From: Aspidapion aeneum
Taxonomy: Eukaryota > Arthropoda > Insecta > Coleoptera > Brentidae
Length of the DNA: 64,000 nt
Direction: 5' to 3'
Assembly: GCA_963576565.1 (NCBI GenBank)
Contig: OY755039.1
Coordinates: 129,570,140 to 129,634,139 of the forward strand
The notes under the pieces were generated by a model. The model did no database searches, was not told where the DNA came from, and worked only from the letters and a program-made list of their open reading frames with translations. Positions within the stretch are counted from its first letter, which is position 1. Every line of letters begins with the position of its first letter. Below are positions 55,550-64,000 of this stretch, piece after piece. The position numbers were made by a program, and so were the translations under genes.

Positions 55550-57389
55550 CTAAAATAAAACATTAAACAAGATCAATTTCAAAAAACATCCTAGACTAAT
55601 TTTAAAAAAAGAATAGTTATATTAGGCCATACACAAAGAAAATGTACACACACCCATACACTGCATAGAAAAAGGGATAAAAAATCCGTACCTATTATAG
55701 TTATAGTCCTAACCTAATTCATTATCCTAACTTAATCTAACCCTCCCAACTAGATTACCATTCAAACAAACTCACTAAATTCTATTATTTATTCGATTAT
55801 ACTCCATAGCATAATTTTTAAGATACCTTTTTGACAGTTATTATCTGTTTACCATAACAAATAGCACAGGCCAAGGAAAAAAAAATTGTAAAAAGTTGTC
55901 TCAAAAATAATGATATGAACTATACTAGTATCAGTAAAATTATGTACAGGTATAAATCTTCATAATTGTGCTAATATAAAACTTTCAAAATCAATTTTTT
56001 TGTGGCAAATAAAAAGAGGTCTTTCCTTTATTTACCGGTATTTTTCTGGAAAATTGGCGCTAGGAGGCACCTACAGAACTTGTCGTTCCGGGTGACGATC
56101 CTCCACTTTGTTGACGTCACATCCGGAGCTGATTTTTTTTTGATGGTCACATTACGACACAGCTGATTGTCTTTAAAATATTGAAGTTGGAATGACGGTT
56201 CATATTTGATTTTTTTTTAAATAAAGCCGGTTTTGAGATTGTTTTTACTATATTCTTTCAGAACAAATTCTTAAAAATCTATAGTAATCCTTAATTTTTC
56301 AGAGCCGCTTCATTAGCTCACACAAAAATTAAGTTTAAAGCAGAAGCGAATGTGACAATCACAGATGACAAAGTCAAATACATGTCAAATATAACAGTTG
56401 GCATGTGGTACATGGCGGGTGATTTGAATTCAAAATAAGAAATGCTAAATCTTGAAGATTTTAGCCTTTTAATCATGTTGCTTCCTTACAAAACTTTGGT
56501 GGAATATCGGGATGGTATCTGAGAATATTTCACTGAAATTTCGCGGAAATCTGTAGTGCCATTTTGAAAATATCATAAAAAAACGTCTGACCTCCCATAA
56601 GACCCAATGTAAAATTCAGCCCCCGGAGAACAGCTGATATTTTCAGGGTCGTGGCCTCTATTTTTGTGTTGGCCTTGGGTATACCTATATACAACATGTT
56701 AATGGGTAATTTTGTACCCAACTGCGACTAGTAGGTACAGGTAGATTTAGCAGTTTAGTGTTTTTTTTTTATTTAATTTTTTTTTATTTCCAACGTTTAG
56801 GTTATTTTCTTATTCAGCCTTATGAAAGCACTATGCATTACCCGGAAAGTATAGGTACGTGTAGATTTTTTACGGACGCATTATCACGGTACCAAAGCGC
56901 CAGTACACACGCGCGTGCGTTTTTTTGCGGCGCGATGCCGTAGAGGAACCGCAATTGCGGTCCGTGATACTATAAAATAAATGTCGCAATGCACACTTGG
57001 TTTTTGAAGAGGGTGAGGAAGAAGAACAGGAGGGGAATGGGTGGAAGCAGGGAGGACTACAAAGTAATTACAGCAAATTAGAGGGCATTTGAATGGGTGA
57101 TCAAAGGAATTTCATAAGAATCGCCTGAAATTTAGGTAATTTGTATGCCTTAAAGCCTACATCATGTGACAAAATGGCACCTTCGGGATCAGCAGCAATT
57201 CAACCACACCTTTTTTGCCAAAATCGGTTCAGCCATTGAGCCTCTAGCGCGACACAAACTACATATTTACATACATACTCATCCCAAGCGAAAAACATTA
57301 CCCTTCCTTTCACCGTGCTGCAGTTGGGTAGAAATCGCGTTCCGCTAGATGCTGTGTTTCGTAAGATACGATTTTTTAAAACAATTATA
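55550..57389. other. Intron with no clear element
   Basis: No transposon ends were paired here. A 46-codon plus-strand open stretch after ttttcag at about 56301-56438 (KAEANVTITDDKVKYMSNIT) is unrecognised. A GC-richer patch at 56850-56975 contains acgcgcgtgcg. Confidence 0.35.
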
Positions 57390-58033
57390 CAGGGTGTTCG
57401 GCACATGAACCCTCAAAATTTTTTGGGATATTGTTGGGGTCATTTGCTACATTTTCAACCTGGGAACTTGGGTCCTAAGAAACACGGCTAAAGAGATATG
57501 AATTTTTAATTTTTTAGACATTAAATTGTTTTTCTTATCAAGTCCGAACGATTATTGCCCGTCTCACGGAATATCCGTATTTTAAAGCAGAATTGTTTTC
57601 TTTAATCAATCTGTAGCATACCGTTAGAAAGGTAATCAACTAGAGAAGTTTTTAAAAGAAAATGAAGTTCTCAAGTGTCGATACTTTTTTTAATTTTTAA
57701 TTTTGAAATTGATTTTCTTTCACAAAATCACTAATGTTCTTCAATAAAAAACCTCGTATGTCCCTTTGGTACATAAATTTTAACAAATCTATTAATGAGT
57801 TGAAGTAGCATAAGATTACAGAATTATAAAATAAAAATGGTGCTTTTCCAGACATTAATAAAAAGCTTACGAGGTTTTAAAGGTGGGATTTTGGGTAGTT
57901 TGAGAAAAAAAATTAAAAAATTCATATCTCTTTAGCCGTGACTCAAAGGACCCAAGTTCCAAGGTTAAAGATGTTGCAAATGACCCCAACAATATCCCAA
58001 AAAATTTTGACGGTTCATGTGCCGAACACCCTG
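57390..58033. mobile_element. Fold-back element family A, copy 3 (internally deleted)
   Basis: The ends cagggtgttcggcacatgaa and ttcatgtgccgaacaccctg have TA on both sides. The right arm is full length and the left arm keeps only the outer ~140 bp, so the palindrome is asymmetric. It is the same family as 11294-12414 and 19731-22418. Confidence 0.9.
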
Positions 58034-58494
58034 TATATCTCAAAAACTGCGACTTTGACGAATTGTGACGTTATTCTTATCTAAATTTGAAACCTACGGT
58101 ATAACTGGATTAAAATATGTATGCTTTTCGGCACATGCGCTATTTGAATTAGTACATGTATAGCCAGCCAAGACTAAATGCAATGAAGATGTTTTTATGA
58201 ATATTGTTCTTCATTAGAGAAATAAAAAGAAAAACAAGATTTTATTTATAAATTCGCTAATTTTAACTATAAAAAAATTAAATCGCATAGCAATAGATAA
58301 ATATATAATAAAATTAATGTTTTTCATATAAAAACCTAAATCCAAATTTTTGATAGCCTGTGTATTAAAATAGAATCGACTGAAAAATATTTTCGAGACA
58401 AAAATATTTTAAAAAAAACGCACGTGCAGATGGTTTTAAAAGGAATTACCCAAAAATGATTGATATTTAAAAAAAATTGTAGTAGTGTACTTAC

Positions 58495-58605
58495 GAAACT
58501 GAGCCGTAAATCGGTAGTAACCTTTTTGTCATGTTTACCCACATATCTTCAAAATGGATTGCTTTCATTTTTGACAAATCATACAATAATACACCAGAAT
58601 TGTAT
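58495..58605 (-). CDS. LARGE: LARGE exon e2: GT8 domain, YNSGVLL motif
   Basis: The acceptor is cattttttag before ATACAATTC and the donor is GTTTC before GTAAGT. The protein YNSGVLLYDLSKMKAIHFED leads to MWVNMTKRLLPIYGSV. It aligns with the LARGE segment F-N-T-G-V-I-L-L-x-L-x-K-x-x-x-x-x-x-x-x-M-W. The leading A is the third base of a codon whose first two bases must come from an upstream exon (Gly, GGA, is likely). Exon e1 ends in phase 0, so that exon is not e1. Confidence 0.95.
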
Positions 58606-59232
58606 CTAAAAAATGAAGAATAAAGTGAAGAAGAATAAAATAATTATATGTATATATAACTCTTGCTCAACAATCTCTATTAACAAGATAACATTTGAAT
58701 TTTTTTTTTCAGCCATCTATACCGAACATATAGGTTTGGAAGGCTATTGTGATATTTAAAAACTTGTTTCATTGTAATTTAAAATAAGTTACTTGGGTCA
58801 AAACAGAAGCTAACTACCAAATTTTGTGATGGTTTCTGTCTGTCTGGGACACAACTCGAAAACAAATAAACCTTAACCAAATTTGTCACAAAAATTTTGC
58901 GGTGCCCGTGGATAAAGCCATTAGTTTTTGGCGAGGGAGCGGAGGCTATAAGAGGGTAGAAGGGTGGTTGAAACCATATGTCAAAAATTTTACAAGTGTC
59001 TGACATATCTCATTTTTGACATCAGATTCTGACAATTTAAGAAAAATCCTTTAACTTTAAAACATTCGCATTTTATTTGGTCTGTATATAATAAATAATA
59101 AAAAAGTTAGAAGGGGGTACATCGAAGGGTCCATTTATAAAAAACCACAGATCAGAAAGTTCTAGATAAAAACAAAGTTTAGGGAAAAAATAGGGGGTAT
59201 GTCACCCAAAGAGATATCCTTCTGTAAATGTA
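58606..59232. other. Intron, unassigned
   Basis: No transposon ends or recognisable exon are seen. The missing LARGE exon was looked for here and not found. Confidence 0.4.
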
Positions 59233-61047
59233 CCGGGTGGGCCAAAAAAAAACTGGACAATTTTTTTTTCATTAAAACTTTTGAACTATATAATCGAATT
59301 TCATGGGACAAATTACACTTGACAGAAAATTAATCAGAGTTTTGGCTAGATATATTTTTTGTCCGCCAGCTCAAAAACCAAGATGACGGACGAAATTAAA
59401 TGGTACTTTTCAAAGATGCTCGTTTATTCTTGTGTTGCGAACATGTTTTAATAATTTTTTTATATTAGTAAAAAAGCTTCATTCTTGCCAGGTACAACAA
59501 GGTAAGAATCAGCAAAATCGGTTCAATGGTTTAAAAAAAAGTATTTTTGTGTCAACCATTCTTTTGCATTATATACGATTGCCTCGCCGATCATGTCTGC
59601 ATTTATTATATTATTATATAAATTCATTACTACTGAACCGATTTTGATCACATTCTGGTTAGTATTGATTTTTCTTTAAAGATCATGATCAAAGTTTTTG
59701 GCCATCTTAAAATTTAAGATGGTGGACAGAATCTTACTTGATTCTTCAAAATGGTATATTTATTCTTATTTTCCGAAAATGTTTTAGTTTTTTTTTAATT
59801 TGTGGAAAAGCACTACTTTTCCCCCACACAACCAGGTACAAATTAGTAAAATCGGTGTAATGGTTCTCAAACAATCTGTTTTTGTTTCAACCATTGTTTT
59901 AGAGATTATACGATTGCATTGCCAATCCTGTCTGAATTCATTTCCTTATAAATTCGCTATTGCTAAACCGATTTTAGTGAAATAAAAAAAAACATGGTGA
60001 GATTTGATTGCTCTTTAAAGAAAAATTATCCGCCATCTTAGAATTTAAGAACATAATCATACTTGGTGCAATGCAATCGTATAATTTGTAAAACAATGGT
60101 TAAAACAAAATCAGATTTTGTAGTTTGTATAAAGTAGTACTTTTCTTCAAATTAAAAAAAAACTAAAAAATTTTAGGAAAATAAGAATAAACTTGCCTAT
60201 TTGAAGGCTCAAGTATGATTCTGTCCATTTTAAATTTTAAGATGGCGCCAAATTTCGATAACAATCTTTAAAGAGCGGTCAATTCTCACCATGATTCTTT
60301 TTATTTCATTAAGATCGGTTTAGTAATAATAAGTTTATAAGGAAATTAATGCAGACAGGATTGGCAATGCAATCGTATAATCTCTAAAACAATGGCTGAA
60401 ACAAAAATTGATTTTCTGAGAACTACCACACCGATTTTACTAATTTGTACCTCGGTGTGCGGAGAAAAAGCAGTGATTTTCTATAGATTAAAACAAAAAC
60501 TAAAACAATTTCAGAAAATAAGAATAAACACGCCATTTTGAAGAATCAAGTATGATTCTGTCCGCCATCTTAAATTTTAAGACGGCGATAAGTTTTGATC
60601 ATGATTTTTAAAAAAGCAATCAATTCTTACCAGAATGTTTTTTATTTTATAAAAATCGGTTCAGTAGTAATCAATTTATAAGGAAATAAATGCAGACATG
60701 ATTGACAAAGCAATCTTATAATATTCAAAACAATGGTTGAAACAAAAAAAATTTTTAGAAGCTCTTAACCGATTTTGCTAGTTTGTACCTCGTTGTACGT
60801 GGCAAGCTTTTTTACTGATTTAAAAAAATAAATAAAATATGTTCACAAAACAAGAATAAACGAGCATCTTTGAAGGGTACAATTTAATATCGTCCGCCAT
60901 CTTGGATTTTGAGATGGCAGATAAAAAAATATATTTAGTCAAAACTCTGATTAATTCTAAGTGTAGTTTGTCCCATTAAAATCAATTATATAGTTCAAAA
61001 CTTATAATGAAAAAGAAATAATTGTACGGTTTTTTTTGGCCCACCCC
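59233..61047. mobile_element. Long-arm fold-back element, family C, copy 2
   Basis: The left end ccgggtgggccaaaaaaaa follows TA. The right end ttttttttggcccacccca is mutated in its last bases and lacks TA. Arms and internal ~330-bp subunits match 14977-16730 throughout, including the tatacgattg and ttataaattc blocks. Confidence 0.9.
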
Positions 61048-61600
61048 AATGACCTAATCCCCACAGGTTACCCCTCAATATATTTTGACAGTTCAAGCAT
61101 TCCAACGTAACGGACAAACAGACAGAAAAACAGAATTTTTTTTTAAAAATCTAAAAATAAAATTTAAATTTAAAGCAATGTATTTAGAAAAACTTTTTCG
61201 ACAAAATTAATATTATTTTTAATGGCTTGGTGGGCTGAGTTATTTTACACCAGTCAAGTATATCCAGGGTCTCTAGCTTAACCTAGGTTCCAAATTTAAG
61301 CAAAAAAACTGCAGGAGTTTTAAAAAACAAAAAAGTCTGTAGATCTGTAACTTGAAATAAGTCAAGAAATCTTTCTAATTTGTATGTAAGTATTTGTCGG
61401 TGTACAATTTTTTTAAAAGTTTTTTTAAACTTATTATAGAGATTATTTCAACAATTTTTACCCTTTTCCTAAAGCCGGCCAGTGGTGACTTCTTTGTAAT
61501 TTCCCTAAGTAATATTCACTCATATTTTCAATCATTCCAATTGTCTAAAATTACAAAAAACATATGTCATAAGAATGTGAAAAGTTGTTTTTTTCTATCT
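61048..61600. other. Intron, AT-rich, unassigned
   Basis: No exon of LARGE and no element ends are recognised before the Tigger-like sequence begins at about 61600. Confidence 0.35.
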
Positions 61601-62372
61601 ATTACTACCCAACTGCACAATAAAAATAAACACAGCAGTCCGGCCGAATAAAATATTGTTGCAAATACGACAGAAGTATTTAGTCTCCGCATTAAAAGAG
61701 GTAATTCCCCTGCTGCAGAAAAAAGTTGTCCTCAACAATTTTCCGAAAATTTGTGTATGTTCCTTGGTGGCTCAGTGAGAGAGCGTTTGCGTAAAGAGCA
61801 AGAGATTTTTTTCTGATTTTTCTTTCTTTAATTTCACTTGTTGTTTATGGTTTTAGGTCCTTGCATTATTTGCAATTTGGTATTTGAAAATTATATTGGC
61901 AATCGCCCATTGCGATCAGAGATTTTAACACACGAAAAAGGTGATCTCATGTTTTCAAACGTTGATACTTTACTTCTAATTTGAGTTTTAATACTGACAA
62001 TTTCTCGTTCTTGTATTGAGACACCACACACACATACATAGGTGGAAGTTTTCCGAACATTTGTCCGGGTTCGAGTCCCGACCGAGGACAACTTTTTTCT
62101 GATTTTTCTTTCTTTAATTTCACTTGTTGTTTATGATTTATACCCATGTCGTGCAGTGCTCCGTTCCGCTGTCAGCGGTTCGCGTCCGGTTAAGGGAGGT
62201 TTCAGAGTTTTTTTAACCAAAAAAAAACTGTCCGCGTCCAGTTATTAGAGTGTCCGGTTATAGGAGTGTATTTTACATGTATAGAATTAGGCAAAAGCTT
62301 GGTTTCAACAAATTTGTCCGCCTAAAGGGAGTGTCCGTTTATTAGAGGTGTCCGCAAGGAGAGGTTTTACTG
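61600..62372 (-). mobile_element. Tigger/pogo-like element, inverted copy of 52879 family
   Basis: The outer end is gaggttttactg at 62361-62372, beside TA, with ggtgtccgc and ccggttataggag boxes inside. Sequence at 61630-61720 is the inverse of 53150-53205 plus 54045-54090, with no Penelope insertion. This shows the empty site for that insertion. A tRNA-derived SINE pair (61764-62137) interrupts it. Confidence 0.85.
61764..62137 (+). mobile_element. Pair of tRNA-derived SINE pieces
   Basis: tccttggtggctcagtgaga at 61764 has an A-box/D-arm form. ccgggttcgagtcccgaccg at about 62067, then aggaca, has a B-box/T-arm form and can pair with tccttgg as an acceptor stem. Each half is followed by the same ~45-bp body (ctgatttttctttctttaat, ttcacttgttgtttatg), at about 61813-61855 and 62097-62137. 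This is best read as two deleted SINE copies in tandem, not as a functional tRNA. Confidence 0.6.
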
Positions 62373-62373
62373 T

Positions 62374-63431
62374 ATAAGCTAGTGCGGTCAGACTAATTTG
62401 AATTTTGTCTATCTTATTTACAGAAATTATTCCAACTTTACTACAATTCTCATTGATTTTCTCTTCGCGGATGAATAAATGTACATCTTTTGTTCTGCAA
62501 AGATGTGTCAAATGTCCTCTGATATTGCACTTTTTGCATATAACTTGTTAAACGGGACAGTCTTTTAAACTCTTGTGCCATTCATTGCCACATTTTGGAC
62601 ATTTTCTTGTTATTGTTTACATTCGCAAAATATTTTTATTGCAATATTATTCTTCCCTTTTTGAAATTTCTTTGTTCTCACATAAATTCTTAATATCCTT
62701 AATGAATCCGGCATTTCTTTCTTTCATTATCATATAATGATTCTATAAGATGATCAGCAAAACACTGTTGATAACAATTGGAACATGGATCGGATAATTG
62801 AAATAATTTTAATTTTTCTCTATAGAAGTAAGTAAAATCTTCTCCTTCTTCTTGTTTTCTGTTTATAAATTGACTACGGCGTCTTCTGCTGTTTTCTTTG
62901 TTTTTGAAATATTTTTTCAAGAACCTCAGCTACTTTAACATTTTTAATATTGTCTATTTTTTAAACAAGTCTCACTGTATTGCAAATATCCTGATCAAAA
63001 AAAGTACTTAATAAGGCAGATGCCTGGCCATATAAGTTTAGATCCAAACCTTGGAGTAGCATATAATTTTCAAATTTTTGTCTCCAATCACTGAATCGAC
63101 CCAAATTTAAAGATTCGCTAAGTTTTTCTGGACCAGGTATACCATTTTGTATTTTAATTTTTTGATTTTCAAAACCACAAAATTCTTCTTGTTGTTTGAT
63201 AGAAACATTTACCGAATTTTTAAATAAGTCGAATTTATCATCTTGAGTATTTGATACCTTTATGATATCATTTTTGAGATTTTCAATGAATGTTGTAAAC
63301 TTATTTTCCAAATTATATAAGGCTTTTTCAGTTCTTGCTTCAAGTTTTTGTATTGATTCTTCATTATGACTAACAACTTCAGATTCTGGGAATCCCAAAC
63401 TATGCCTGATTTTCTTTTTACTCTTGGGCAT
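62374..63431 (-). pseudogene. Gypsy-like gag fragment with CCHC knuckles
   Basis: The frame from 63431 (MPKSKKKIRHSLGFPESEVV) runs through a coiled-coil-like part to a capsid-like block (LGRFSDWRQKFENYMLLQGL), ending at 62961. Positions 62920-62699 continue in another frame (QFINRKQEEGEDFTYFYREK). Two knuckles follow at about 62490-62620: CPKCGNEWHKSLKDC and CKKCNIRGHLTHLC. Homology stops where the Tigger end begins (62373). No pol is present. It is a different family from 31402-37921. Confidence 0.8.
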
Positions 63432-63802
63432 TATTGCAGATTAGTTCAGGTTTTTTTAAGCCGACTGCGCCATGTTAAGATATGAAATTATATAATTTAT
63501 ATAAATACGTTGATAACGCTTCTCTAATGTTAATAACAAATCAAAACAATGTGAATCAACCAAACTCTTAACAAACGTATTGGCTCAAAAGTTAAGACGT
63601 TTAGGGCATATCTTTATAAAAAGTATTCTTTTATTTAGTATCTTAATCAACAAAACCCTGTATATGATTTGTACCTTATTTTAAATATTATATTTATTTG
63701 CATTATAAACCCAAATGCAAAGAAGGCCTGGCTCCCTGTACACTATAGCTTCAGAATAAAAACTGTTATGGTGAAAAGAAAGTTGAAAATAAATCTTCTT
63801 AC
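63432..63802. other. Intron, unassigned
   Basis: AT-rich. It contains one inverse CAGGGT-type end (aaaaccctgtatat) at about 63653 and no exon. Confidence 0.4.
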
Positions 63803-64000
63803 CTGCTTATGATTAAACTCATCAAACATTTTCCACAACCCATAAATATCACTGACAACAGTCAGATCTGTGTCTAATATCATAATTTTTTTGGTAACAT
63901 TTGCTGAAATCATTTTCGGAAAGACGAGTTTTAGAAGACCGTAGTTTCCGGAATAATGAGTATTTGGAATCCATCTTATATCTTTAAGCCAGTAGTTTAG
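63803..64000 (-). CDS. LARGE: LARGE exon e1 (partial): GT8 catalytic DTD motif
   Basis: The exon is cut by the window edge and its donor is AAGCAG before GTAAGA. The protein includes WLKDIRWIPNTHYSGNYGLL, KLVFPKMISANVTKK, then IMILDTDLTVVSDIYGLWKM. It matches LARGE (W-x-P-N-x-H-Y-S-G-x-Y-G-L-x-K-L, then L-D-T-D). DTD at 63866-63874 is the metal-binding DxD of the xylosyltransferase domain. NVT is a possible N-glycosylation site. It ends in phase 0 after FDEFNHKQ. In mammalian LARGE this point is roughly 200-270 residues from the N-terminus, so several exons remain outside the window. Confidence 0.96.

Larger units (their letters stand above)
17737..64000 (-). other. LARGE: LARGE-type glycosyltransferase gene, 3' portion (gene span)
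   Basis: The span covers ten exons read right to left, with introns of up to about 11.5 kb full of mobile elements. The enzyme family adds alternating xylose and glucuronate (matriglycan) to alpha-dystroglycan in the Golgi. It has an N-terminal GT8 xylosyltransferase domain and a C-terminal GT49 glucuronyltransferase domain. Seen here are the second half of GT8, all of GT49 and a C-terminal extension. Phases match at every visible junction except between 63803 and 58605, where e1 ends in phase 0 but e2 needs two preceding bases. A short exon (length 2 modulo 3), covering the family segment before the conserved NSGV/NTGV motif, is therefore missing from my model. The promoter, signal anchor and first exons are outside the window. 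The visible coding length is 2053 nt. Confidence 0.93.

Noticed and set aside
56301..56438. Open plus-strand stretch after a ttttcag acceptor-like site
   Set aside because: Only 46 codons with no recognisable domain and no partner exon; chance is as likely.
59140..59190. Minus-strand LSDLWFF-like stretch considered as the missing LARGE exon
   Set aside because: Beyond two or three residues it does not follow the family pattern and lacks suitable splice sites.
61764..62087. Possible functional tRNA gene from pairing of tccttgg with the 3' aggaca part
   Set aside because: About 280 bp separate the two halves and no anticodon arm can be drawn. The shared downstream body indicates SINE copies.
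1..64000. CRISPR arrays, operons, ribosome binding sites
   Set aside because: The DNA is eukaryotic, with spliced exons and animal transposons. The tandem repeats seen are satellites or microsatellites.

Overview
This window is animal nuclear DNA from an insect with a large, AT-rich, transposon-filled genome. The repeat set (TA-flanked fold-back elements ending in CAGGGTG, RTE-like and jockey-like LINEs, Ty3/gypsy, Penelope, Tigger/pogo, hAT and Harbinger pieces) would suit a beetle. The order is my inference and is not proven here.

The only recognisable host gene is on the minus strand and fills most of the window. It is a LARGE-type bifunctional glycosyltransferase (xylosyl-/glucuronyltransferase, GT8 + GT49). 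I recovered ten coding exons by splice sites, reading phase and protein similarity: 63803-64000, 58495-58605, 55414-55549, 52501-52793, 47743-47905, 41720-41872, 38512-38691, 26797-27023, 23695-23927 and 17737-18095. All junctions agree in phase except e1/e2, where a short exon is missing. The 5' end lies beyond position 64000. The GT8 DTD and GT49 DVD metal-binding motifs are both present. Past the usual LARGE C-terminus the reading frame continues for about 175 residues over two exons. This tail carries a furin-like RKKR site and possible N-glycosylation sites.

Layout. Positions 1-1070 hold a 333-bp satellite. Positions 1070-17700 are intergenic: a LINE/RNase H fragment (2290-3540) and a run of inverted-repeat DNA elements, several nested (5493-7174, 7357-8258, 9168-10894, 11101-12979 containing 11294-12414, 13053-14316, 14320-14547, 14977-16730). 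From 17737 to 64000 the LARGE exons alternate with introns filled by mobile elements. These include an RTE-like LINE inside a fold-back element (19731-22418), a hAT MITE with a perfect 8-bp target duplication (22461-22639), a TIR element with an internally repeated 18-bp motif (24111-26025), and a BovB/RTE-like fragment split by a MITE (27190-28310). They also include a nearly complete but broken Ty3/gypsy element (31402-37921), Copia, jockey and Penelope pieces, a long RTE-like ORF (49009-50958), a Penelope insertion inside a Tigger (52879-54300) and a gypsy gag fragment (62374-63431).

The observations most worth following are: (1) the LARGE C-terminal extension with a possible furin site; (2) heat-shock-element motifs near the TATA box of both gypsy LTRs and again in a ~113-bp tandem repeat in its leader; (3) three short (CCGAA)n/(TTCGG)n arrays at apparent breakpoints; and (4) several families of long-armed fold-back elements, one still carrying a transposase N-terminus.
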